The position numbers and the translations under genes are program-made. From Paulownia fortunei (Eukaryota; Streptophyta; Magnoliopsida; Lamiales; Paulowniaceae), in contig CM033109.1 in assembly GCA_019321725.1 (NCBI GenBank), forward strand, positions 24,811,548 through 24,875,547: DNA of 64,000 nucleotides, read 5' to 3'. The notes beneath the pieces are model-generated. The model was not told the DNA's origin. It did not search any database and worked only from the letters and a program-made list of their open reading frames with translations. Below are positions 1 to 10,801 of the stretch, piece after piece. Position 1 is the first letter of the stretch. Every line of letters starts with the position of its first letter.

Positions 1-992
1 AATGCTCTAATAATATTTAAAAAGGGAGGCATAAATAATGGCCTGCAAAATTCAACTTTTTTCAACCTATAAAGATTAGTGAAACATGTATATTATACAA
101 TATTTTTATTCTCTCTTAAATTTCACCTTCATTTAAAAAAAAAATGATGAAAAAGAAAAAAAATGAAACTATTTATTTATACACTACCTTTTAAAACTAA
201 ATAAGAGGATCAAAGATTTATTCTATAAATTGCTTAATTAACTGCTTACCCTTAGAGAAAAAACTAAAGGAAATGTTAATAAAATGCATTATAGATAAAA
301 TTTTGTGTTATTTAAAAACATGGCTCACCACTCTAAATTTTTTTAAAGGATTACTGAAATGCTTTGAATTTTACATATATATTTTTGTACTAAAAGTAAA
401 TATATATTATTTCTTTTGTTATTTTTATTTATCCATAAAAATCAAAATTGATTAAATCCTATTTTTGTAAAAATTGTTCAAACTTTTTTCGCTAATAATA
501 ACAATTTGACCATCTCAATACTTCAATCTGAATCCCTCCCTAATTAATTTTGGAGGATCTTATCTTAATTGCGTCATAATACACAATATTACTTTCAAAT
601 TCATATAAATTTGAACATTTGCAGTATAATTCGAACCCAAATTTTTATTCGATCACAAGACATAATCCCCCAATAATTAATTTTTTAGTTCAATTTAAAG
701 TAAAACTCCACCTATTATCATCCTTAATTAATAATTAAGAAGCTCTTGGTTACAAAAAAACATGAGGATATTAAGAATTTATGGTTGTCCTAATGGGAAT
801 TTCTATTATGAGAATCAATTTTTACAAAATACATTTAATAATACTTGCCCAAGAATAAAAACAGGCCCAAAAAAATAAAGAAAAAAGGAAAAGATATAAT
901 ATAAAAAAGTACAAAAGGAGTTCTTGGCTTCTCGATCCTTCCTGCGGAGGCATGAAAGAACTGGTTCGGAACTCTCCCATTTATTAAATTAC
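1..992. other. AT-rich upstream region, no gene
   Basis: No reading frame with protein-like composition is seen on either strand. The stretch is AT-rich intergenic DNA that ends in the promoter of the SERF gene. From about 900 the base composition becomes more balanced, as expected near a transcription start. Confidence 0.6.
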
Positions 993-1000
993 TATAAATA
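993..1000 (+). promoter_or_regulatory. TATA box of the SERF gene
   Basis: TATAAATA lies about 300 bp before the ATG. A CT-rich stretch follows at 1010-1090, typical of a plant transcription start and leader. A 5' UTR intron is possible, with a donor at 1118 (CAATAAG then GTATTC), but several acceptors would fit and none can be chosen by eye. Confidence 0.5.
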
Positions 1001-1297
1001 ATTGTAATCCCTCTCAGTTCTTGCTGTCCCTAAATCCTTAATCATCGTCAACAACGTCCGATTCTCTTTTCTCTGTTTTTCTTCCCAGCTATCATACTCC
1101 ATTTTTGCGTCAATAAGGTATTCTTCTTCTTTTTTGCGTTTGTGAAAAGTACTTTTATTTTTTATCGCTGCTTTTGCTTATTTTTAGCCTGTTTATAAAA
1201 TTTTATCTTTGATGTTTTGGGTGGTTTTTGGTGCCCAGGGTCTTTTTCTAGAGCTAATTGGTGTTAGATCATTCTTTGGCTGTTCGAAGAATCGAGA

Positions 1298-1998
1298 ATG
1301 ACTCATATCCTTCCGATATGCTTCTCTTCTCTGATTTTAGATCACCTTTTTTTTTTTTTTCTTTTGGTATGTTGCTAGGCTAGACACTAAATGGGGTTCC
1401 CTTAGATTCTTGGTTGTCGAGAAAATTGATGTAAAAATGGTTCTTTCTATGTTCTTGAATTATTTGCTTCTGTATCTGTAATGTGAGAAAAAGAAAAGAT
1501 GGTGCTTCTTACAATTTATTTGAGAACAAGTGAATAAATTTCAGCCTTTGATCTGGTATTTCTTTAAAGACCAAGTCTTTGAATGCAGGACTTCAGAAGT
1601 TTTGATTTAGCCTTCCTTGTGATTTGAATGGAAGTTTATGAACACAAGAATACTTTGTCAGTAGTTGATCTACCTTTTGTTTTGTGCCTTGACTCAAGCT
1701 AACGTGGTAATCAAAGAGAGCGCGATCGAGAGAGGGCTCAAGCCAGGTCTGGCAGCAAGCCCAAGAATCCAAAGGACGATGGATTGACCCCTGAACAGAG
1801 ACGAGAGAGGTCTCATATCTCATCCTTGTGTTCTTTTTCCAAGATTGATCTAATTGTACTTAGTTCTCATACTGGTATATGGTGTTTATCGACAGGGATG
1901 CGAAGGCGCTGCAAGAAAAGGCGGCAAGGAAAGCAGCACAAGCTGGAGCAGGAGGGAATGTTAATGCAGGGGTAATTAAGAATAACAAGAAGAAATAG
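1298..1998 (+). CDS. SERF/4F5-family small basic protein
   Basis: Coding exons are 1298-1304, 1704-1809 and 1896-1998, giving 71 residues. The protein starts MTRGNQRERDRERAQA and ends in a Lys/Asn-rich tail (KNNKKK). The first 45 residues are the 4F5/SERF signature (MTRGNQR, then GSKPKNPKDDGLTPEQRRERDAKALQEKAA in family order), and the length fits the family. Animal SERF proteins are reported to modify amyloid aggregation and to bind nucleic acid; the plant role is not settled. The 7-nt first coding exon is needed because the second exon has a TAA just upstream in frame; joining across the AT-AC intron restores the conserved MTRGNQR start. Intron 2 (1810-1895) is an ordinary GT-AG intron. The stop is TAG at 1996-1998. 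The gene is convergent with UGT-1. Confidence 0.88.
1305..1703 (+). other. Probable U12-type AT-AC intron in SERF
   Basis: The intron starts ATATCCTT (1305-1312), the exact consensus 5' splice site of AT-AC minor-class introns. It ends ...CTAAC at 1703. TGCCTTGAC at 1685-1693 matches the U12 branch-site consensus (TTCCTTRAC), with the branch A 11 nt before the intron end. No AG acceptor nearby keeps the frame: the only AG (in CTCAAG) leaves an in-frame TAA. Splicing as AT-AC gives ATG ACT CGT GGT AAT, the family-conserved start. Confidence 0.85.
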
Positions 1999-2006
1999 TT
2001 AAGGAT

Positions 2007-2619
2007 GATTTATGTGTAGGTTGAACCTTGAGGGATGTTATTGATGGATCAGATGTGGGGGTTTTGAGTTTTGTGGTTGTGTGTTCATGTCATTTTCCGG
2101 TTATGCTAACGAATGTTCTTTCAAGAATAGATTGTTTCGTGTACGTTTAGCTTTCGAACCCTTATCGTGTATCTGATTTTCAATGCAATTTCCTTTTAGT
2201 TTCCCATATGACTTGCCATTCTTCTTGCTTGGTTCTTTAAGAAGCATTCAATTGAAACTAGTTAACGTGCTGACTGTTTTAAATTTTCTTGAATTGGGAG
2301 AAATATGAAATTGTAAATAAGGATAAAGTATCTCCCATTCAATGAAGTTTGGTGTTATTGTCTTGTTACTGTATATAACCAGAGTTGTCGATGAAGAAGA
2401 CATACGGCAAAGGGTAAAGATGGAGAGGAGCAATTTTAGTGTTACTGAACTTGTGAATCTCCACAAGGAGTTCAGTCGGTTTAATTTTAGTGTTACCTTT
2501 CTTCCAATCCAAACTCAACTGAAGGCTTACTTGGAGGAGTTTTAATGGGATTTTGACATTACTCTCTGGTTGTAAATATGGTACACTAAGAGCCAGAAAT
2601 GGGGGTAAATATTGCCATT
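2007..2619. other. Convergent intergenic region
   Basis: This holds the 3' UTR of SERF and the downstream end of UGT-1. Short open frames overlap on both strands here but have no recognisable family features, so no gene is called. Confidence 0.5.
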
Positions 2620-5498
2620 TCACAGAGCAGTATAACCATGTTGCAGGATTGATTTAGTAAATCCATCAACATTGATTTGGAACGATTGTCCACTTGCAAA
2701 TTCTCTTTCACAAATCTTCTGCAATTCTCTTGCATTTCGAGTAAGCTCTTTCCTCTCTGGACTCTCCAAGTTCATAAACCTTTGTACAAGCTCTGTGATG
2801 TCATTGCACCTTGCCAAATCTTCTTCATCAACCTCCCTCTTCACTCTCCACCCCACTCTCCAATCTTCAACAATCGCCTTGGCATTGGGCACTTGATCCA
2901 TAAGTATTGGGAAAGTGAGCAACGGCACGCCCGCAAACATGGCCTCCTTTGTTGAATTCCACCCACAGTGCATCCAAAACCCCCCTACAGAGGGATGGCA
3001 AAGCACGCGCAATTGATCACACCATGCCACAACAAATCCCTTGTCACCAGAGACCTTCTGCAATCGCAATGTCTCAGCTCGTGTCGCCCACAAGAAGCGC
3101 ACGCCACTTTCACCTAGTCCAGCAACAATCTCATCCATTTGGGCCGTCGAAACAGAAAGAAAGCTGCCGAGTGAAATGTACAAGACCGAGTTGGGAGGCT
3201 GAAGGTCCAGCCATTTTAAGTATTCGACATTTTCTTGATCAGGGCTAGTGATTGAATTCGAGTATATGTGTTTAACTCTGAAATATGAAGTAGCAGGGCC
3301 AATATTGTAGATTGAATATGTAGATTTTTCCTTGAGAGCATCAATGACTTGGGCTTCAAGCTCATAAATAGAAGTGAAGATGAGGAATTTTGCCTTGGGG
3401 ATGAGTTTAAGGAATAGTGGGTCGTCTTCTTGTTTCCTCATGACTTTTGGGAGATCTCGAACCCGAATTGGAGGGAGCCCTGGTATGTAATCCACAATAT
3501 CATCTCCATTCACTGGGAAAGCCACAAGAGGAAGGGGTAAACAAATCATACAAGTAATTTAGACCTGAGGAATTGGAAATCAAGAATGGCCCTTAAAAGT
3601 GATGCTATGCATTATTTCTTAGTTCATTTATCTTTCACCCACCTTTTGTTTTAATTGGACAAGAAATATATTCTTAAAGTGCACTTAGCTAAATTAGAAC
3701 ACTAAACATTTACCATAACCTAGTTTGTTGAGAATTAAGGGGAGGTGTTGAAAATCAGAAAAATTAGCTGGTAATATGTAACATCTATTCTTCTAAATCC
3801 ATTAGTTGCACTAGTAATTTTTTAAGAGTGGTGTTGTATATAATTTGGAAAGGGTTAACTCCATTTTACCAACTCTCTTGTTGAATCACTTTACCTCTTT
3901 AATTTTAATAATTTCACTTTATCCCTTATACTATCATTATATCTCATTTTATTCCATTATACTTTTACTGGCTCATTTTAAAAATTAACAAAATTACCTT
4001 TATTTGAATAATAAAATTACTTTGAAATACTCTAAAATTAATATACATGTATTTTATTCTAATAATTTTTTAACAATATTAATTAACACTTCAAATTAAA
4101 TTCATTTGAATTTTTATTATACTTAAATTTTAATGACTATCTTTTATTAACACAATTCTTATTATTGTACTTAAATTTTAATGGTTATCTTTTATTAACA
4201 TTGTTACTATTAAATTTTTATATCGTATAATATTTTTTATTAACTAATACATTTACTTATAAATTTTATATTCATCATAAATATAAAAAATATATAATAT
4301 ATTTCTAAATGAAATTTTGTTAAATACAAAAAAGGTGATAAGTTTCTCATTATTAATGAAATTATCAAAATTTCATGGAAATATTTTGTTAATTTAATAT
4401 AGTTTATATGAATTTATGATAATTTTATTAATAAAAAAAATATTAATAATATTGTACATAATTAGAAAAGTATTATTTAAAAATATATTATTTTTTAAGA
4501 TTTAAAATGAGTAGAAAATCATAAGTATAGCGTATTAGATAATAAAAAAGATACTGTTATATAGTAATTCAACAGAAACTATATTATATTAACAATAATT
4601 ATTAAAATTTAAATACAATAAAATCTTAAATAGATTTAATATTAAGTGTTCATTAATCAAGTTGAAAAATTATTAGAACATAAATACAAATATTCTAAAA
4701 TACTAAAAATAATAGAGAAGAGCGATTTAATAATACTTTATGAGCATATCCTGGTAAAAAATGATACTCAACGAAACATAGAGATATAAAATAAAATTAA
4801 TCTATTTTTAAATGAATACTTCTTCACATAATTAAATATTTTTTTGGACCCATTCACATAATTAAATATTTTCATTAGTTTTTTTTTTCCACTCATAAAT
4901 TCAAAGTTAGTCATAGTGTAATTGTTATCACAAAATATATTATTGTGGACAAATGAACAGATACCGGCATTATCCCGGGTAGGTGCACTATGGAGTATAG
5001 TTTACCTGATAGGTTTATCGGGAAGTGGCCGTTCTGAACAAGAAGGTCAAAATGGTAAAACGCCGTAAACACCGACGCCGACATCGGCCAAAGTGAAGCT
5101 AACGGAATATTCCTCCGAGCCGCCACGTCAGCCGCCCAAGACAAGAACGCATCGGCTATAACGATAGCCGGTGTAAGCCGGAGCTGGTCTAAAAGCTGCT
5201 CGATCGGCTTTTCCATCTTGGTCAAAACAGCCAACCAGAAACCGCGGGGATCATCGCCGCGAACCAGCTCCGACGGCAACACGTTGGGGATGGCGGCGAA
5301 GCGCACGTTTGGAGGCTTGGTGACGGAGCCGATGAAGCCGAGCCACTCCTCCGTCAAGACGAAGGTTATGAGAATGTCGCTGCTCTTTTCTGCGATGGCT
5401 GAGCAGAGGCTGAGCATGGGGTTGATGTGGCCGCGGCCAGGGTACGGCACGACCAATAATTGGTAGGCGGTGATTTGCTGATTGTCTGCTGAACCCAT
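2620..5498 (-). CDS. UGT87A-like UDP-glycosyltransferase (UGT-1)
   Basis: Family 1 glycosyltransferase that would move a sugar from a UDP-sugar to a small acceptor in the cytosol. Exon 1 is 5006-5498 and exon 2 is 2620-3512 (minus strand), joined in phase 1 (LSG|V then NGDDIVDYIPG), for 461 residues. The N-terminal motif YPGRGHINPM carries the catalytic His, and IVIADAFLSW carries the acceptor-domain Asp. The complete 44-residue PSPG box runs from WCDQLRVLCHPSVGG through HCGWNSTKEA to the closing DQ. Wording and intron position are those of UGT87A. An upstream in-frame ATG at 5531 would add 11 residues; MGSADNQQ was preferred because family members start close to the PGRGH motif. The frame is intact, so this is one of the two undamaged copies. 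The acceptor cannot be told from sequence. The 1.5-kb intron holds a foldback repeat. Confidence 0.9.
3848..4780. repeat. Foldback (long inverted repeat) element in UGT-1 intron
   Basis: The reverse complement of about 4480-4740 resembles about 3990-4230; shared words include motifs around AATAATTTTT, TTAATGAACACTTAATAT and AAATTTTAATAAT. The two halves therefore form long diverged inverted arms of AT-rich DNA with no coding frame. A related copy in the opposite orientation lies at about 7980-8450. It looks like a non-autonomous DNA transposon; superfamily and target duplication could not be fixed by eye. Confidence 0.5.
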
Positions 5499-5531
5499 AT
5501 ACGGTTGATTGCAACGGAGGAAATATTGCAT

Positions 5532-7078
5532 GAGTGCTCTACAGTTTAAGCAGAACGAAAAATGAAATGGGAAATTTTCGGAGAAAATGCTAGGAGAGAA
5601 ATGAGATATTCATTTGGATATGTGTTTTGTATAGTTGATTTTTTTTGGAGAAAAAAATGTAATGAACTAATGATTGTGACTTATGTGATATGTATTTTTT
5701 AAAAGAATTGATTTGGTTGGATAATAAATTTTATAAAAAAACTCTTCAAATATATTTGTTCGATAAATTTCTTTGAAAAATTATTGGACATGTCATCCAA
5801 CAATTTATCATAATTAATTATATTTATTTGTACTATTACTAAATATCGGTAAAAAAAATCAGTAATAAAAGATAATTAATTAAAGTTACGTTAAAAAAAT
5901 CGATAAAAAATATAAAAATAATTAATATACAAATTTGTAAATAGTATGGTAAAATAACAATATAACAAAATTATTTTGAAACAAAAGGATGATTTATTTT
6001 GATATTATTTTATATAAATTATGTTTATACTTGTTTTAAAATTATGCAAAAATTATTTTATAAGTATTTTTATATTATTTAAATTATAATTTTGACATAA
6101 CTTAAAGATAACTATTTAATAATGATTAGAATTTCATAAATTATTTTTTTATTTATATGATATTTTAATAATATTTATAAATAAAATTGTATTTAAATAT
6201 TATAAATATTTATTAAAATAAAATATTACTCATCAGATATTATACAAATAAGTATCATATATGAACTAAATGTTCCATCTCAAAAACACGAACTATTACT
6301 CTACAGTTCATAATATATATGGGAAAGGAAATTATCTTTTTAATTATTCATATATATGTATATTATATAAGTATAGTATAATTTTTAACTAATAGTGTAT
6401 AATTTACACTTTTAATATATTAATGTTTAATAAAAAAATTATATACATAGTCGCATAAATATATATATTTATATACATATAAATATTGTATATATATTAA
6501 TATAATATAGTGCATGAAAAAATGCTTGTGTGCCTGATTGGTAATAAAAAATGACGGTTGCTCTTTTATCCGTACACTTAACCCCATGTGCATGATAACA
6601 TAGTTTTTTTTTTTTTTTTTTTTTGTTGGATCTCTCCAAAGATTCATTTCTAAAAATGAGATTTTTGTGAAAATTTCAAAAAAAAGGTCATCTGTTTTTA
6701 CTGTAGAAGGAGATTGCATTTTCTCATGAATTTTCTTACAAATGACCCCAAACAAATGCATTTAAAAAAAAAAAATTATGAAAATACAATTTTATCAAAT
6801 GAGCATACTATTCAATCAGAACCTTAAGATTTAAGAAATTAAAAAATTTCATTCTGCCATTTATTTTCTTGATTGTTCTTTAACTGTCGCTAAATGCCAC
6901 GTGAAGAGAAATTTATTCAAAGTAACAATTTAGTAGTACTTGATAAATTTTGAAGTATCCAACGGTAGAAGAGATATTATATTCGTTAATATACATTGAT
7001 AATGTGTATTGTGTGATAAAAGATGTTATATTCATAAATGTGTTAGAGTGTTATTTTATTATATATTTTATATATAAT

Positions 7079-7113
<35 letters not shown>

Positions 7114-7980
7114 CTGTGTGTGCGTGTGAGTATAAATATATGGATGGATGCACACCATCAACTGTATCATCTACAAAATCAGTATCCAAGTCCGTGTTGT
7201 ATGGTCTCACTATTTTAATATTTTGAATAATTTATTTCAATTTGTATTTCATCATATATATCAGTTTATGAATACACGCTAAGTGTATGTCAACACAACC
7301 AAGTGTTTAATTAAAAAAATATTTATTTATAATATAAAATAGAATAGAAAATTTGAACAACTATTTTAGCACATTTAAGTTGAATCATATTCATTGTTTC
7401 ACCCCCAAGTCCCACCAATTGGATTAATTTAATTGGATTCAGTGAATGCTTTTGCTAGAAATAATTATAAAATCTTGAGCTTATTCTATATATTAAACTA
7501 CTATATAAATAACATACTTTGATAAAAAATTTAAATGAAAGTGAACTTTTATAAGAAGTGGATCACCTTTTAAATTAATAGAATTTTGCAAATGAATCTA
7601 ATTAAATCACAATCTTAGTTGAAGGAACATTTCCCAGTAAATATATTATCTGGTATTGTGTTTTCACTCTTCTAACTCTCTCTATAATGACTCTATCTAA
7701 AATATTTGTGATAAAAATTTTAACAAACTTAGATGAGTGGAGAGATGGACCAAGGACCCTTTTATATAGCATACCAAAATGATTCTAATCCATCAGCAAT
7801 TATGAACAAAAATTAATATATTCCTCCTAAATTAAAAAAATCCATGAATTTACATTGAATTTTTCATAATCCAAATATAAAAGAATGAGAGAGTGAAGAA
7901 GATAAGTACTTGACTTTGCTTATAATACATATCTTTTTTTTTTTTTTCTAATTAAGTAAACCATGTAACAGTAATTTATA
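5532..7980. other. AT-rich intergenic DNA with microsatellites
   Basis: This lies between UGT-1 and the repeat cluster downstream of UGT-2. It includes the UGT-1 promoter (5532 onwards), a T run of about 21 at 6604-6624 and a compound (TA)n(TG)n microsatellite. A CACGTG G-box core occurs near 6898 but is not close to a gene start. No protein-like reading frame is seen. Confidence 0.5.
7078..7130. repeat. Compound (TA)n-(TG)n microsatellite
   Basis: A (TA)n tract passes directly into an interrupted (TG)n tract. It is simple sequence and likely length-polymorphic. Confidence 0.85.
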
Positions 7981-8450
7981 AATTAATTTCAATATTAACC
8001 CTTATAATAGCACCAATTAATAAAGGAATTTAATGGGAACTATGTTAATTAAAAAATAACAATTAAAATGAATAATATTTTAAATAAATTTAATGTTAAG
8101 TGTTAATTGATTAACTTGAATAAATTAATAAATAGGAACTATGTTAATAAAAAAATAGCGAATAAAATCAATAAAATTTTAAATAAATTTGATATTAAGC
8201 GTTAATTAGTTAAGTTTCAAAAATTATCTAAATATAAATACAAGTATATTAATTTCAAAATATTTTAAAGTAATTTTACCATAAATAATAGGTAAGAGCA
8301 ATTTAATAATTTTTTTAATAGTATAAGGGGGTAAATTGAGATTGAATGAAAGTATAAGGGGAACAAGTAAGATAATTAAAAATATTGAATAAAAAAGTGA
8401 TACTCAACAAAAATCGATGAACATGAGGTGGATTTAACCTTGTTATTATA
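7980..8450. repeat. Second copy of the AT-rich foldback family
   Basis: The reverse complement of 7990-8450 matches 3848-4150 over long stretches, including blocks like CCCTTATACT, AAATTACTTT and TTAATATAC. Two sub-blocks inside the copy (about 8081-8125 and 8170-8215) also repeat each other (AAATAAATTTRATRTTAAG). It is non-coding. Confidence 0.5.
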
Positions 8451-8565
8451 CTACTTGGAAGTATAAAATAGGCCATAAGAGTTCATGGTCTTTGTTAAGC
8501 ATTTTACCAGCTTCCAATTTGTTTGGATATAATTATGTTCTTTTTAGCTGATCAAACTAGAAAAA
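8437..8565. repeat. Direct repeat flanking UGT-2, left copy
   Basis: This block of about 125 bp (containing ACTTGGAAGTATAAAATAGG) recurs in the same orientation at 12116-12240 with scattered substitutions. The copies lie on either side of UGT-2, 3.68 kb apart, close to the spacing of UGT-3 and UGT-4 (3.58 kb). Confidence 0.75.
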
Positions 8566-8685
8566 TTGCGATATCTTAATGATAACTTATATTTTCCACT
8601 AAATTTTTCAAGGTATAATCATATATTCCAACAAGTTTCTCCAAGAACAAATTAAACCACAAATGAGAACATAAACTAGACAGCT

Positions 8686-10742
8686 TTATTCCCGACCATG
8701 TTGCAGGATTGATTTAATAAAGCCATCAAGATTGGTTTGGAAGGATTGGCCACTTGCAAATTCTCTTTCACAAATGTTCTGCAATTCTCTTGCATTTCTT
8801 GTGAGCTCTTCCCTCTCTGGACTCTCCAAGTTCATAAACCTCCGCAGGAGCTCCGCAATTTCATCTCCCTTCACCAAGTTTTCTTCATCAAACACCCTCT
8901 TCAAGACCCTCCATCCAATTCTCCAGTCTTCAACAATGGCCTTCGCATTAGGCAATTGATCCATCATTATTGGGGAAGTGAGCACCGGCACGCCTGCTAG
9001 CACGGCTTCTTTCGTCGAATTCCACCCACAATGCGACCAGAACCCCCCACAGAGGGATGGCACAGGACCCTCAACTGATCACACCATGCCACAACCAGCC
9101 CCTTCTCCCCACACATCTCCTGCAATCGCGACGTTTCACGTCGTGCCACCCACAAGAACCTAACACCACTGTCGTGTAATCCAGCAGCAATTTCATCCGT
9201 TTGGGCCCTCGAAACGGATAGGAAACTGCCTAGTGAGACATATAAAACCGAGCTGGGAGGCTGAAGGTCTAGCCATTTCAAGTAGTTGTTGGTGTCATCG
9301 GCAGGGGTGGTGGTAGTGGAGTTGATGATGTCTCTGGCTTTGAAATATGAAGTGGCAGGGCCAATGTTGTAGATTGAGAATGCAGATTTTTGCTTGAGAG
9401 CATCAAAAACTTGGGCTTCAAGTTCATAAACAGAAGTGAAGACAAGATATTTTGCTTTGGACTCGTCGGGGATTATTGTCAGGAACATTGAGGTGATTTC
9501 TTGGTCGGTTATGATTGTTGGAAGATCTGCAACACGAATTGGAGAGAGCCCTGGGATGTAGTCCACAATAGCATCTCCATTAACTGGGAACAACACCACA
9601 ACAGAAATGAGCAACTTGTTATATTGGGATACTGAAGTTATATTGGGATACTGAAGTTAATGGTAAATCTTGGTGGCCATTCTACCTTGACAAAAAGAAT
9701 AGTTAACAGATTGTTACATTGGCTGAAAAAGAAACGACAATAAGAAAAAATGGAAGAATAGAAATAACAGTTCGAAACCAAGAAATGGAAGAACGAAAGT
9801 GGGGACACACGGGACAAAGGGTAGTGATCCGCGAGGAAGTCTTGAGTGCTATTGCAAATTTTCAAGGGATAATTCTTAAAAACTCAGACCATTTCACAAA
9901 ATAATTGATTCTGCTCTTACAGTGAAAAATCTCAATTAACAAACAATTACACCCTGGTGTAGAATAATTTTGGTAAAGAAAAAAAAATAATTAGAGAAAA
10001 TAATTTTGACTGTTGATTGCTAAAAGAAATACTAGAAAAGAAAAATGAATAGAAAAGTCAGACCAAATATCTCTGTCTCCAAGGCGGCCATCAAATCATC
10101 TTCATTGTCTTCTTTACTATTTTGACTACGAAATCAAATAGGCTCAAAATTTTATATTTCTTTAATTTTATTTTCATTAATTCTAATATGTTTTTTTCTT
10201 CATCAAAGTTTTTGAATCAAACAGGGCAATAACATAATTCAATTACCTGACAAATCAACGGGGAAGTGGCCGTTCTGAACTAGAAGGTCAAAATGGTAAA
10301 ACACCGTGTACACCGAAGCCGACATGGACCACAGGTAAGCCAACGGAATATTCCTTCTACCCGCAACTTCAGCAGCCCAAGGCAAGAATGCGTCGGCTAT
10401 GATGACAGCCGGCGGCGGGAGCCGTCGCTCGTCTAGAAGCCGCTCGAACGGTTCTTCCATTTTGGTCAAAACAGCCATGGCGAAGCCATGGACATCATCG
10501 CCGCGAACCTTCTCCGACGGCACGACGTTGGGGATGGAAGCGAAGCTGATGTTGGGCGGCTTGTTCATGGAGCCAAGGAAGCCGACCCATTCCTCTGTGA
10601 GGACGAAGGTAATAAGTATATCACTGCTCCTTTCAGCCACCGCTTTGCAGAGGTTGAGCATGGGGTTGATGTGGCCGCGGCCGGGGTATGGCATGGCCAC
10701 CACGTGAAACGACGGGGTTGTCTGGTTTTCCGACGAAGCCAT
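8686..10742 (-). CDS. UGT87A-like UDP-glycosyltransferase with frameshift (UGT-2)
   Basis: Two exons, 10247-10742 and 8686-9583 (minus strand), share the phase-1 intron of the other copies. Exon 1 starts MASSENQTTPSFHVVAMPYP and has the PGRGHINPML motif and IIADAFLPWA; an in-frame ATG two codons upstream (10748) is also possible. Exon 2 is close to UGT-1 (VDYIPGLSPIRVADLP). Inside the PSPG box the frame breaks: after LCHPSVGG one G is missing from a G run (C6 on the plus strand at 9043-9048), while UGT-1 keeps a longer run at the same place. Past the break the other frame continues as FWSHCGWNSTKEAVLAGVPV to a normal end. As written the enzyme would lose most of the sugar-donor site and be inactive. 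Everything else is intact, so a sequencing or assembly error is a real alternative to a young pseudogene. Confidence 0.82.
9584..10246 (-). other. Intron of UGT-2
   Basis: The donor GTAATT follows TCAG at 10247 and the acceptor is CCCAG before TTAATGGAGATGC. The intron ends GTTCCCAG, like the UGT-1 intron (TTTCCCAG). A short open frame at 9719-9904 has no family features and is taken as chance. Confidence 0.7.
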
Positions 10743-10801
10743 GAACATATGGTGATAAATTGTGTAGAGGAGGGGGGATACTTAAAGCGATGAAACCACA
10801 C

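Noticed and set aside
1593..1823. Open frame of 76 codons on the minus strand over the SERF gene
   Set aside because: It is antisense to the SERF intron and second exon, with no family features.
2342..2623. Overlapping short frames between SERF and UGT-1
   Set aside because: Frames on both strands overlap each other and have no recognisable motif; probably UTR sequence.
9719..9904. Charged 61-codon frame in the UGT-2 intron
   Set aside because: It lies inside an intron defined by splice sites conserved among the four copies and matches nothing known to me.
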